NCBI RefSeq assembly: GCF_014268585.2
Contig: NZ_CP077092.1
Location: 248,001-312,000 of the forward strand
Direction: 5' to 3'
Length of the DNA: 64,000 nt
Source of the DNA: Pseudomonas iranensis
GTDB lineage: Bacteria; Pseudomonadota; Gammaproteobacteria; Pseudomonadales; Pseudomonadaceae
Of the stretch, positions 47,898 through 56,176 are shown one piece after another. How positions within the stretch are numbered: position 1 is the stretch's first letter; each line of letters begins with the position of its first letter. The notes under the pieces were generated by a model. It had not been told where the DNA came from, did not search any database, and worked only from the letters and a program-made list of their open reading frames with translations. The translations under genes and the position numbers were made by a program.

Positions 47898-48964
47898 GGC
47901 GTTTCTCCTTTCAATGCGATGGGCGCGACGACAGGTTTGTGCGCACTCAAGCGCCAGCGCACCAGCCCTGGTTGGCTCACCCGCAGCAGGCTGGTGCGCG
48001 CGTGATAATTGACCAGCACCAGCGTCAGCAACAACGCCGCGCCGCCAGCGTTATGGGCGACGGCCACTGGTAGCGGTAGATGAAACAGCACGTTGCTGAT
48101 GCCGAGGGTGATCTGCGCGGCGAGGGCGATCAGCAGCAATCCGGCCAATCGGGTCATGCCTACCGCTTTCAACTGCCAGGCCAGACCGAGCAGTACGACC
48201 GTCACCAGCAAAGCGCCGATGCGGTGAGTCAGGTGAATCGCCGTGCGCGCGTCGCTATCGAGTTGTCCGCCGAGATAATTCGGGCCGATGTGCTGGGTCA
48301 GGTGGAAACCGTTGGCGAAGTCCGCCGGCGGCAGCCATTGGCCGTGGCAGGTGGGGAAGTCGATGCAGGCCACCGCTGCGTAGTTGGAACTGACCCAGCC
48401 GCCCAAGGCGATCTGGCCGATCACCAGCAGCAGGCCCGCCGTCGCCCAGTATTGCAGGCGCTTCGGTACCGTCAGCGCCGGCAGCACGCCGGACAACCTC
48501 AGCGTCAGCAGGAACAGCAGACTCAACGTGGCAAAGCCGCCGAGCAAATGCCCGGTGACCACTTGCGGCCAAAGCTTGAGCGTCACCGTCCACATGCCGA
48601 ACGCTGCCTGAGCGATGACCACCGCCAGCAGAAACAGCGGCAGTTTCACCGGCTGGCCCGGATGGCGCCGGTTGGCCCAGGCGCGCCCCGCCAGCACTGA
48701 AATCAGCAAGCCGAGGGTGCCGGCGAAGTAGCGGTGAATCATCTCGTTCCAGCCCTTGTGCGCCTCCACTGGCGCGTCAGGGAAATGCAGTTCGGCATGG
48801 GCCAGTTGCGCCTCGCTTTCTGGCACGCTGATAAAGCCGTAGCAGCCTGGCCAGTCCGGGCAGCCGAGGCCGGCGTGGGTCAGGCGCGTATAGGCGCCGA
48901 GCAGCACGACAATCAGCGCCAGCAGGGTGGCAAACAGCGCGAGGCGAAATCCAGGTTTGGCCAT
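47885..48964 (-). CDS. ctaA: Heme A synthase (COX15/CtaA)
   Basis: The 359-residue membrane protein converts heme O to heme A. It contains eight hydrophobic helices and the conserved histidine regions ([31 protein letters not shown] and [13 protein letters not shown]). The matching Cys pair for a regulatory disulfide appears in CPDWPGC and CIDFPTC. Heme A is needed by the aa3 oxidase encoded upstream. Confidence 0.95.
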   Translation of the reverse strand: MAKPGFRLALFATLLALIVVLLGAYTRLTHAGLGCPDWPGCYGFISVPESEAQLAHAELHFPDAPVEAHKGWNEMIHRYFAGTLGLLISVLAGRAWANRRHPGQPVKLPLFLLAVVIAQAAFGMWTVTLKLWPQVVTGHLLGGFATLSLLFLLTLRLSGVLPALTVPKRLQYWATAGLLLVIGQIALGGWVSSNYAAVACIDFPTCHGQWLPPADFANGFHLTQHIGPNYLGGQLDSDARTAIHLTHRIGALLVTVVLLGLAWQLKAVGMTRLAGLLLIALAAQITLGISNVLFHLPLPVAVAHNAGGAALLLTLVLVNYHARTSLLRVSQPGLVRWRLSAHKPVVAPIALKGETPWRV

Positions 48965-48974
48965 GACGATGCCC

Positions 48975-49568
48975 TTATCCGATGTTCGACAGTTTCAGCA
49001 GATGCCGCAGGTCGTTAAGCAGATCCTTGCCCTTCACATTCGGCTCGTAACGCAGCACCAGATTGCCGTGCGGGTCGACGATCCACAGCTGCGGCACAGC
49101 TTTATCGCCGGTGGTCCTGGCGAACACCCCGGCATCCAGCGGATAGCGCTGCAACTGCGGATATTCGCGGTCGAGTTTGGCGGCGTAATCAGCGCTCAGT
49201 GGTTGCGCGGCGGCGAGGGCGTGGCTGGCGCGCCCGGCTTCGCGGCCGAGGCTGATCTGGATCTGCCGCGCCAGATAAACCAGTTGCTGGCAATCGACGG
49301 CACAATCCTTCGGCGCTGTGACCAGAATCTGCCAGCGCTGCTCATCGGCCTGTACGCCGAGGTCGGCGCGGGTCTGGCCGTTGCCGATCAGCTCGCCGTG
49401 GTAGCTGCGTCCTTCCGGCACCCAGAACTGCAATTTGTACATGCCGGTGGCGAGCAGCATCGGCCCGACCACGCCAAGCACGATCAGCAACAATTGAATG
49501 CGCCCGCGCCGGCGGCTGGGAACGGGTTTGGCCTCAGACATGCTGGGTGGATTCATGGCGCTTCCCAT
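48975..49568 (-). CDS. Thioredoxin-fold membrane protein of the cox operon
   Basis: The 197-residue protein has one transmembrane helix (LLLIVLGVVGPMLLATGMY) and a periplasmic domain with a Cys pair (DCAVDCQQ) and a VPQLWIVDPHGNLVLRY closing segment, like thioredoxin or SCO-like folds. The role is unknown but probably lies in oxidase assembly. The start at 49568 has AAAGGAGAAACGCC and overlaps the SURF1 gene; MNPPSMSE at 49556 is an alternative. Confidence 0.75.
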   Translation of the reverse strand: MGSAMNPPSMSEAKPVPSRRRGRIQLLLIVLGVVGPMLLATGMYKLQFWVPEGRSYHGELIGNGQTRADLGVQADEQRWQILVTAPKDCAVDCQQLVYLARQIQISLGREAGRASHALAAAQPLSADYAAKLDREYPQLQRYPLDAGVFARTTGDKAVPQLWIVDPHGNLVLRYEPNVKGKDLLNDLRHLLKLSNIG

Positions 49569-50274
49569 GGCGTTTCTCCTTTGCGTTGTGCCAGCCCAAA
49601 TAGAGGTAGAGCCCGAGCAACGCCGTGGCCATGGCGAACCATTGCACGGCGTAGCCGAGGTGTTTTTCCGGACCCATCGCGACTACCGGCCAATCGGTCT
49701 GATAGCTGGCGGGGCCGGGTTCGGCGCGTAATTCGTAGGCGAAGCCGTCGCGCTCCAGGGTTTGCCACAATTTGCCCGGCTCGACGGCGGTAATGGTTTG
49801 CGGCCAGACATGGCTGACCGGATCGGCGTGCAACTGGAACGTTGCGCCGGGGGCGACATAGACCCAGGCGTCGAGCGTCAGCGCCTCGGCCGGTGTCGTG
49901 AATTGCGGCGGCACGCGCCGATCGGGCCATGGCAGCCAGCCGCGATTGACCAGCAGCCAGAGGCCGCTGCGTTGGTCCTGAAACGGTTGCAGCAATTCGA
50001 CGCCGACCTTGCCGCCACGCTGGCGGTTGTCCAGCAACAGCGTGTGGGCGGGGTCGAACTGGCCGTGCAGGCGCACGCGGCGGTAAGCCGGGTCGGCGTT
50101 GCCGAGCAGTTCACTGCTGGCCAGCGGTTCGGCCACGCGACGTTCGGCATAACTGGCCAGCAGCGCGGTTTTCTCCGCGCCCCGGCCCAGTTGCCAGAAG
50201 CCCAGTGCAACCATCAGCGGCAGCAACAGCGCCACCACGACAGTGGGAATCACGCCCGGGCGAAAGCACTTCAT
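49534..50274 (-). CDS. SURF1-family oxidase assembly protein
   Basis: The 246-residue SURF1 protein has one helix at each end (VVVALLLPLMVALGFWQLG and MVRHG-like tail region) around a periplasmic domain. Motifs RVRLHGQFDPAHTLLLDNR and LLVNRGWLPWPDRR are typical. It helps insert heme A into subunit I. It overlaps the next gene by 35 bases. Confidence 0.92.
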   Translation of the reverse strand: MKCFRPGVIPTVVVALLLPLMVALGFWQLGRGAEKTALLASYAERRVAEPLASSELLGNADPAYRRVRLHGQFDPAHTLLLDNRQRGGKVGVELLQPFQDQRSGLWLLVNRGWLPWPDRRVPPQFTTPAEALTLDAWVYVAPGATFQLHADPVSHVWPQTITAVEPGKLWQTLERDGFAYELRAEPGPASYQTDWPVVAMGPEKHLGYAVQWFAMATALLGLYLYLGWHNAKEKRHGKRHESTQHV

Positions 50275-50344
50275 GGGCGCGCCATAAAGTCAGTCATCGC
50301 GATCGCTATACTCAAGTGCATCGCCTGTCCCCCGGAGTCTTGCC

Positions 50345-50548
50345 ATGTTCAAAGCAGCGATCGTCCTGATGCTGATTGCCACGGTCGTCAGCCTGTTCAG
50401 CGGCCTGTTTTTCCTGGTCAAGGACGACAGCAGCTCCAATCGGCTGGTCATCGCCTTGAGTGTTCGGGTGGCACTGGCCGTGGTCACCGTCGGCCTGATG
50501 GCCTGGGGTTTCTACAGCGGCCAGTTGGTGTCCCACGTACCGTGGTAG
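50345..50548 (+). CDS. Twin-transmembrane DUF2909 protein
   Basis: The 67-residue protein has two hydrophobic helices (IVLMLIATVVSLFSGLFFLV and VALAVVTVGLMAWGFY) joined by a short polar turn (KDDSSSNR). The family clusters with cytochrome oxidase genes. It is coded on the opposite strand from the surrounding cox genes, between coxC and the SURF1 gene. Function unknown. Confidence 0.85.
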   Translation: MFKAAIVLMLIATVVSLFSGLFFLVKDDSSSNRLVIALSVRVALAVVTVGLMAWGFYSGQLVSHVPW

Positions 50549-50628
50549 CTGCAAGCTACAAGCGGCAAGCTACAAGTTGGGAGCCATCCCGCTTTGACTT
50601 GAAGCTTGCAGCTAGCAACTTGCAGCTG
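50549..50628. repeat. Intergenic repeat of the CTGCAAGCTACAAG type
   Basis: CTGCAAGCTACAAGCGGCAA at the left is mirrored by CTTGAAGCTTGCAGCTAGCA and TTGCAGCTG at the right. It is imperfect and lies directly after the DUF2909 stop, before coxC. Confidence 0.75.
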
Positions 50629-50631
50629 TTT

Positions 50632-51519
50632 TCAGAGCACATAAACGAAGAAGAACAAACCGATCCACACCACATCGACGAAGTGCCAATACCAGCTCGC
50701 CGCCTCGAAACCGAATTGGTGCTCGTTGTCGAAATGGCCTTTCATGATGCGCATCAGCATCACGAACAGGATGATCGTGCCGATGGTAACGTGGGCGCCG
50801 TGGAACCCGGTGAGCATGAAGAACGTCGCGCCGTAGATGCCCGAACCGAGGGTCAGGCCCAGCTCTTGGTAGGCGTGGATGTATTCCTCGGCCTGGAAAC
50901 CGAGGAACGCGATGCCCAGCAGCACGGTGATCGCCAGCCACAGTTTCAGCGCGCCGCGATGGCCTTTCTTCAGTGCGTGGTGGGCGATGGTGATGGTCAC
51001 GCTGGAGCTGACCAGCAGGATCGTGTTGAGTAGCGGCAGGCCCCACGGGCTGATGACGTCCTTGGGTGGGGGGAACAGTTTCGGGTCGGGGTTGTTCAGC
51101 AACGGCCAGACATATTCGAAGTTCGGCCAGAGCATTTCCGACAAGCCCTTGCTGCCTTCGCCGGCCAGCCCCGGTGCCGACACGACGCGGATATAGAACA
51201 GCGCGCCGAAGAAGGCGACGAAGAACATCACCTCGGAAAAGATGAACCAGCTCATGCCCCAGCGGAACGAGCGGTCCAGCTGCGGGCTGTACAGCCCCGC
51301 GCGACTTTCCTTGATCACCGCACCGAACCAGCCGAACAGCATGTACGCCAGCAGCAGGCCGCCGACGAAAAAGATCAGCGGGCCGTGGGAATCCGGGCGT
51401 GCGGCCTTGAGATCGTTGAACCAGGTGGCGAGGCCGTAGACGGTGACGAACATCCCGAGCGTGGCGATGATCGGCCATTTGCTCTGGGCCGGGACGTAAT
51501 AATGCTCATGAGTTGCCAT
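50632..51519 (-). CDS. coxC: Cytochrome c oxidase subunit III
   Basis: The 295-residue integral subunit has about seven helices with the family motif FHGAHVTIGTIILFVML and the opening YYVPAQSKWPI. It stabilises subunit I and the proton-uptake side of the aa3 oxidase. It follows ctaG (25 bp gap). Confidence 0.95.
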   Translation of the reverse strand: MATHEHYYVPAQSKWPIIATLGMFVTVYGLATWFNDLKAARPDSHGPLIFFVGGLLLAYMLFGWFGAVIKESRAGLYSPQLDRSFRWGMSWFIFSEVMFFVAFFGALFYIRVVSAPGLAGEGSKGLSEMLWPNFEYVWPLLNNPDPKLFPPPKDVISPWGLPLLNTILLVSSSVTITIAHHALKKGHRGALKLWLAITVLLGIAFLGFQAEEYIHAYQELGLTLGSGIYGATFFMLTGFHGAHVTIGTIILFVMLMRIMKGHFDNEHQFGFEAASWYWHFVDVVWIGLFFFVYVL

Positions 51520-51544
51520 TTATTGTTCTCCTTATCGGCCACGC

Positions 51545-52096
51545 TCAGCCGCCAGTGTTAACAGCCACCGGCGGATGTCGGGCGGTGATATCGAACAGCG
51601 TGTAGGACAGCGTCAGATGCTTCACTTCCTTGGGCATGTCGCGGTCAACGATGAAACGCACCGGCATTTCGATCTGCTGACCGGGTTGCAGCACCTGCTG
51701 GGTAAAACAAAAGCATTCGGTCTTGTGGAAAAACGCTGCGGCGTTGCTCGGCGCGATGCTCGGCACCGCTTGCGCACTCATCGGCTTGTCGGTGGGATTG
51801 CGCGCGATGAACACCATTTCGTTGACCGCGCCGGGGTTGGCAGTCAGCTCGTCGTGCTTGGGATAAAAGTCCCATGGCATGTCCGCGGTGTTGGTCGAGA
51901 GAAACTGCACGCGCACTTGGCGCGAGGTGTCGACCACTTGCTCGCCCGCATACTGGCCGCCGGTCTTGCCGTTGATGCCGAAGGCTTTGCACATCACGTC
52001 ATAGATCGGCACCAGGGCAAAACCGAAGACGAACATCGCCACCACCACCAGCAGCAGACGAGTGACGAGTTTCTTCAGCGAGATCGAGTCAGCCAT
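51545..52096 (-). CDS. ctaG: Cytochrome c oxidase assembly factor CtaG (Cox11)
   Basis: The 183-residue copper chaperone delivers CuB to subunit I. It is anchored by one helix (LLLVVVAMFVFGFALVPIYD) and has the copper motif ECFCFTQQ near residue 130. I chose ATG 52096 (MADSISLKK), which has a GAGGCTGAAAATC site; the ATG at 52114 would extend 6 residues. A REPIN separates it from coxA. Confidence 0.92.
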   Translation of the reverse strand: MADSISLKKLVTRLLLVVVAMFVFGFALVPIYDVMCKAFGINGKTGGQYAGEQVVDTSRQVRVQFLSTNTADMPWDFYPKHDELTANPGAVNEMVFIARNPTDKPMSAQAVPSIAPSNAAAFFHKTECFCFTQQVLQPGQQIEMPVRFIVDRDMPKEVKHLTLSYTLFDITARHPPVAVNTGG

Positions 52097-52121
52097 GATT
52101 TTCAGCCTCGACATGAACCCC

Positions 52122-52208
52122 TGTGGGAGCGAGCCTGCTCGCGAAGCAGACGCCGCGGTGCTTCAGACACACCGCGTCAGCGTTCTTCGCGAGCAGGCTC
52201 GCTCCCAC
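52122..52208. repeat. REPIN, GAGCCTGCTCGCGAA family, copy 5
   Basis: Inverted arms with the GTGGGAGCGAGCCTGCTCGC core; the loop differs from the other copies. It lies inside the cox operon between ctaG and coxA. Confidence 0.88.
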
Positions 52209-52222
52209 AAAGGACTCCATGT

Positions 52223-53809
52223 TCATTTCACTTCCGGCGGCGTGGTGAAGGTGTGGTACGGCGCTGGCGACGGCACGCTCCACTCCAGCCCTTCGGCGCC
52301 GTCCCATGGTTTGGCCGGGGCCGGTGCGCCGCCTCGAATGGTCTTGATGACGATGAACAGGAAAAAGATCTGCGTGGCGCCGAACATGAATGCGCCGATC
52401 GACGAGACCATGTTGAAATCGGCGAACTGCAGGTTGTAGTCCGGGATCCGTCGCGGCATCCCCGCAAGACCGACGAAGTGCATCGGGAAGAAGGTCAGGT
52501 TCATGCCGACGAACGACAGCCAGAAATGCAGCTTGCCGAGGGTCTCGTCGTACATGTGCCCGGTCCACTTCGGCAGCCAGTAATAGGCCGAGGCGAAGAT
52601 GCCGAAGATCGCCCCCGGCACCAGAACATAGTGGAAGTGCGCGACCACGAAGTAGGTGTCCTGATACTGGAAGTCCGCCGGGGCGATGGCCAGCATCAGC
52701 CCGGAGAAACCGCCAATCGAGAACAGAATGACGAATGCCACGGCAAACAGCATTGGCGTCTCGAAGGTCATCGAGCCTTGCCACATGGTGCTCGCCCAGT
52801 TGAAGACTTTCACACCCGTCGGCACGGCGATCAGCATGGTCGCGTACATGAAGAACAACTCGCCCACCAGCGGAATGCCGACCACAAACATGTGGTGCGC
52901 CCAGACGATGAACGACAGGAACGCGATGCTCGCCGTGGCGTAGACCATCGAGGTGTAGCCGAACAGCGGCTTGCGCGCGAAGGTCGGGATGATCTGGCTG
53001 ACCGCGCCGAACGCCGGCAGGATCATGATGTACACCTCGGGGTGGCCGAAGAACCAGAACACATGCTGGAACAGCACCGGGTCACCACCGCCGGCAGCAC
53101 TGAAGAAACTGGTGCCAAAGTGGATGTCCATGAGCATCATCGTCACGCACCCGGCGAGCACCGGCATCACTGCGATCAGCAGAAACGCGGTGATCAGCCA
53201 GGTCCAGACGAACAGCGGCATTTTCATCAGGGTCATGCCGGGCGCGCGCAGGTTGAGGATGGTCGCGACCACGTTGATCGCGCCCATGATCGAACTGATG
53301 CCCATCAAGTGGATGGCGAAGATGAAGAACGTCACGCTCTCCGGTGCGTAAGTGGTGGACAGCGGCGCGTAGAAGGTCCAGCCGAAATTTGGCCCGCCAC
53401 CCGGGGTGAACAGTGTCGAGACCAGCAGCAGAAACGCCGCCGGCAACAGCCAGAAGCTGAAGTTGTTCATCCGGGGCAGGGCCATGTCCGGCGCGCCGAC
53501 CATCAACGGAATCATCCAGTTGGCGAGACCGACGAATGCCGGCATCACCGCACCGAACACCATGACCAGACCGTGCATGGTGGTCATCTGGTTGAAGAAT
53601 TCCGGCTGCACGATCTGCAGGCCGGGCTGGAACAGCTCGGCGCGAATGACCATGGCGAACGAGCCGCCGAGCAGGAACATGCAGAAGGCAAACCACAGGT
53701 ACAGCGTGCCGATGTCCTTGTGGTTGGTGGTCAGCACCCAGCGCATCAGGCCTTTGGCGGGGCCGTGGGCGTGGTCGGCGTGACCGTGGTCATCGATGAC
53801 AGCGCTCAT
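52223..53809 (-). CDS. coxA: Cytochrome c oxidase subunit I
   Basis: The 528-residue catalytic subunit has twelve expected helices. It carries the heme a and a3-CuB histidines in FNQMTTMHGLVMVFG, FWFFGHPEVYI and VAHFHYVLVPG, including the Tyr of HPEVY cross-linked to a CuB His. PDMALPRMNNFSFWLLP is also typical. Together with coxB and coxC it forms an aa3-type terminal oxidase reducing oxygen to water and pumping protons. Confidence 0.97.
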   Translation of the reverse strand: MSAVIDDHGHADHAHGPAKGLMRWVLTTNHKDIGTLYLWFAFCMFLLGGSFAMVIRAELFQPGLQIVQPEFFNQMTTMHGLVMVFGAVMPAFVGLANWMIPLMVGAPDMALPRMNNFSFWLLPAAFLLLVSTLFTPGGGPNFGWTFYAPLSTTYAPESVTFFIFAIHLMGISSIMGAINVVATILNLRAPGMTLMKMPLFVWTWLITAFLLIAVMPVLAGCVTMMLMDIHFGTSFFSAAGGGDPVLFQHVFWFFGHPEVYIMILPAFGAVSQIIPTFARKPLFGYTSMVYATASIAFLSFIVWAHHMFVVGIPLVGELFFMYATMLIAVPTGVKVFNWASTMWQGSMTFETPMLFAVAFVILFSIGGFSGLMLAIAPADFQYQDTYFVVAHFHYVLVPGAIFGIFASAYYWLPKWTGHMYDETLGKLHFWLSFVGMNLTFFPMHFVGLAGMPRRIPDYNLQFADFNMVSSIGAFMFGATQIFFLFIVIKTIRGGAPAPAKPWDGAEGLEWSVPSPAPYHTFTTPPEVK

Positions 53810-53891
53810 GGCCGGTCTCCTTCACGAAAGTGGACGGGGCAGGCCAGGGCGCGCTGCCCCGACCGGTTCACTGAATACGCAATTGACCGGC

Positions 53892-55019
53892 TCATTTGCT
53901 TTCCGCCTGTTTCAGCTCCAGCACTTCTTTTGGCGTGACCATGTCGCCCTTGTTGTTGCCCCAGGCGTTACGTTCGTAAGTCACGACCGCTGCGATATCG
54001 ACTTCCGACAGCTGTTTGCCGAACGCCGCCATGGCGGTGCCGGGTTTGCCGTGGTAGACGATGCTCAGGTGATCCTTGATCGGCCCGGTGGCGATTTTCG
54101 AGCCCTTGAGTGCCGGGAACATCGGCGGCAGGCCCTGGCCTTCGGCTTGGTGACAGGCCACGCAAGTGGTGTGGTAAACCTTGTCGCCGCGCTCATTGAG
54201 CTCGTCGAGGGTCCATTCCTTGCTGGTCAGTTCTTTGAGCTGCGCGGCCTCGGCCTTGCGCTCGGCGAGCCATTTTTCATAGTCGGCCTGTTCCTTGACC
54301 TCGACCACGATCGGCATGAAGCCGTGATCCTTGCCGCACAATTCGGCGCACTGGCCACGGTAGAGACCGGGCTTGTCGATGCGCGTCCAGGCTTCGTTGA
54401 CGAATCCGGGGATCGCATCGCGCTTGACCGCAAACGCCGGCACCCACCAGGAGTGAATGACGTCAGCCGAGGTCACCAGAAAGCGCACCTTGGCGCCGAT
54501 CGGCAGCACCAGCGGCTTGTCGACTTCGAGCAAGTAATGCTCGCCCTTGGCTTCCTTGTTGTGGATCTGCTCGGCGGGGGTGGCCAGGTTGCTGAAGAAC
54601 TCGACGTCCTGGCCCAGGTATTTGTAATGCCACTTCCACTGATAACCGGTGATCTGGATATCGATGTCCGGCTCGCTGGTGTCGTACATCTTGATCAGCG
54701 TCGCGGTGGCGGGGACGGCCATGGCCACCAGGATCAGCAGCGGCACGATGGTCCACATGATCTCGACGCCGGTGCTTTCGTGGAATTTGGCTGCGACCTG
54801 GCCGGTGGAGCGGCGGTGCACCATCATCGACCAGAACATTGCGCCGAAGACGATGATCCCGATCACCACACAGATCCAGAAAATGGTCATGTGCAGGTCG
54901 AATACTGCGTGACTGATTTCAGTCGCTCCAGGCGCCATATTCACAGTCCATGCCGCGTTGGCCGGGCTGAAAATCGACCACAACAGGAGGCCCATCCAGA
55001 CATGTGGATGTCGCATCAT
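53892..55019 (-). CDS. coxB: Cytochrome c oxidase subunit II with fused heme c domain
   Basis: The 375-residue subunit has a signal peptide, two helices, a cupredoxin domain with the CuA site (CAELCGKDHGFM, and the His of DVIHSWWVPAF) and a C-terminal cytochrome c domain with CVACH. The heme c domain makes this a caa3-like (aa3) oxidase that receives electrons directly. It is the first gene of the minus-strand cluster. A CTATACT element lies about 145 bases before the start. Confidence 0.96.
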   Translation of the reverse strand: MMRHPHVWMGLLLWSIFSPANAAWTVNMAPGATEISHAVFDLHMTIFWICVVIGIIVFGAMFWSMMVHRRSTGQVAAKFHESTGVEIMWTIVPLLILVAMAVPATATLIKMYDTSEPDIDIQITGYQWKWHYKYLGQDVEFFSNLATPAEQIHNKEAKGEHYLLEVDKPLVLPIGAKVRFLVTSADVIHSWWVPAFAVKRDAIPGFVNEAWTRIDKPGLYRGQCAELCGKDHGFMPIVVEVKEQADYEKWLAERKAEAAQLKELTSKEWTLDELNERGDKVYHTTCVACHQAEGQGLPPMFPALKGSKIATGPIKDHLSIVYHGKPGTAMAAFGKQLSEVDIAAVVTYERNAWGNNKGDMVTPKEVLELKQAESK

Positions 55020-55389
55020 TGCGGGTTCCCCTTATCGTTCTTGTTATCCCGCCGGCGTATCGCCTGCGGCAAGGGAGCGGCTGCATCAGACTACGAACTT
55101 GAATCGCCGGGCCTTGCTGCGGGTGCAGTCGGGCGTCATCAGCTAACTCCATTCATTGGCGAGTATAGACAGCGCCCGGGAATTGCAACCCGGTCACGTA
55201 AATGAGCTGAAACACCCGGCGCTTGCGTTCAAGTGCCCGAATGGAGAAGGATGCAGACGAGTGGTGGCGAATGGATATAACGCAGCTGCATCAAGGATGA
55301 AATAATTATGACAAATGCGTCTTAGCGTTTTTTGTAAGCCAGCTAAGTTATGTCTTCCCTATTTCATTGCCTTGTTTCCTGGAGTTTTC
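55020..55389. other. Divergent promoter region between coxB and a hypothetical gene
   Basis: About 370 bp with no gene. The clearest signal is a CTATACT at 55162-55168 on the minus strand (see the separate promoter entry). No other box was recognised. Confidence 0.45.
55162..55168 (-). promoter_or_regulatory. Sigma-S-like -10 element upstream of coxB
   Basis: CTATACT matches the extended -10 of RpoS promoters and points toward coxB, giving a leader of about 135 bases. In P. aeruginosa the aa3 oxidase is RpoS-dependent, which fits. No clear -35 was found. Confidence 0.45.
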
Positions 55390-56040
55390 ATGAACACCGC
55401 CGCATTGCGCGAGCAGATCCAAAAAGCCCAACAGCACGAAAAGGACACCGGCCTGCTGACCCGTCAGCTGGAAAGCAAGCTGCCTCACCTGCACCCGGCG
55501 ATCCAGTTGCCGGAAGCCGACGCCCAGGGCGTGCTGACGCGTTTTGTCGCCGCCTACATCGATGAAGTACCGGACCTGCTGGATGCAGCCAATGAAGTCG
55601 CCAGGGAAGCGGGAATCGAATCGCAGATCAAACCGGTGCTGAAAATCGCCGAGCAGTATTTCCTCCAGCCGCTGGCGATCATGGCCGGACACGTCGGCCT
55701 GGACAGCCTGCTCGACGAGGCCTATCTGGCACACCGTTTTGTCGAAGAGGTCAACGACCTGTACATCAAGCATTTCGGCCAGCCATTGATTCCCTTGGAC
55801 ATGACGGTCGCCAACCTGATTGCTCACCAATTGATCGGTGAGGAATTCGCCAACCAACTGGACGAAGCGGTGCATCACGCGATCGACGAGATGCTCAACG
55901 AAGAGAGTTTTGCTTTGGAGTCGGTAGAAGCCTATCGCGAAAAACTCAGCAGTCCGGACACTGGCGCGGCGTGGAAACGCTGGCCGTGCATGAGCCGCCG
56001 GTTGGGTGTGGGGCTTGAGCTCGATCAGCCTGCTGCCTGA
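55390..56040 (+). CDS. Conserved hypothetical protein between cox and SulP genes
   Basis: The 216-residue helical protein opens MNTAALREQIQKAQQHEKD and is rich in Glu, Leu and Ala, with no signal peptide or long hydrophobic segment. It is probably cytoplasmic. GGAG lies 6 bases before ATG 55390. Position matches PA0104 of PAO1. I do not recognise a function. Confidence 0.75.
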   Translation: MNTAALREQIQKAQQHEKDTGLLTRQLESKLPHLHPAIQLPEADAQGVLTRFVAAYIDEVPDLLDAANEVAREAGIESQIKPVLKIAEQYFLQPLAIMAGHVGLDSLLDEAYLAHRFVEEVNDLYIKHFGQPLIPLDMTVANLIAHQLIGEEFANQLDEAVHHAIDEMLNEESFALESVEAYREKLSSPDTGAAWKRWPCMSRRLGVGLELDQPAA

Positions 56041-56062
56041 TTTTCTTGTGTCATAAATCCAG

Positions 56063-56152
56063 TGTGGGAGCGAGCCTGCTGGCGAATGCGGTCGATCATT
56101 CAACATCTCTGTTGGCTGATGTTCCGTTTTCGCGAGCAGGCTCGCTCCCACA
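56063..56152. repeat. REPIN, GAGCCTGCTCGCGAA family, copy 6
   Basis: The left arm has CTGGCGAA in place of CTCGCGAA, a single base change; the right arm is intact. It lies between convergent genes. Confidence 0.88.
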
Positions 56153-56176
56153 GGGTTTGCGTTTTGAGGTCGACTT

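Noticed and set aside
51575..53938. 787-codon frame antisense to coxA/ctaG
   Set aside because: His/Arg/Glu-rich shadow frame of the cox genes; no ribosome site.
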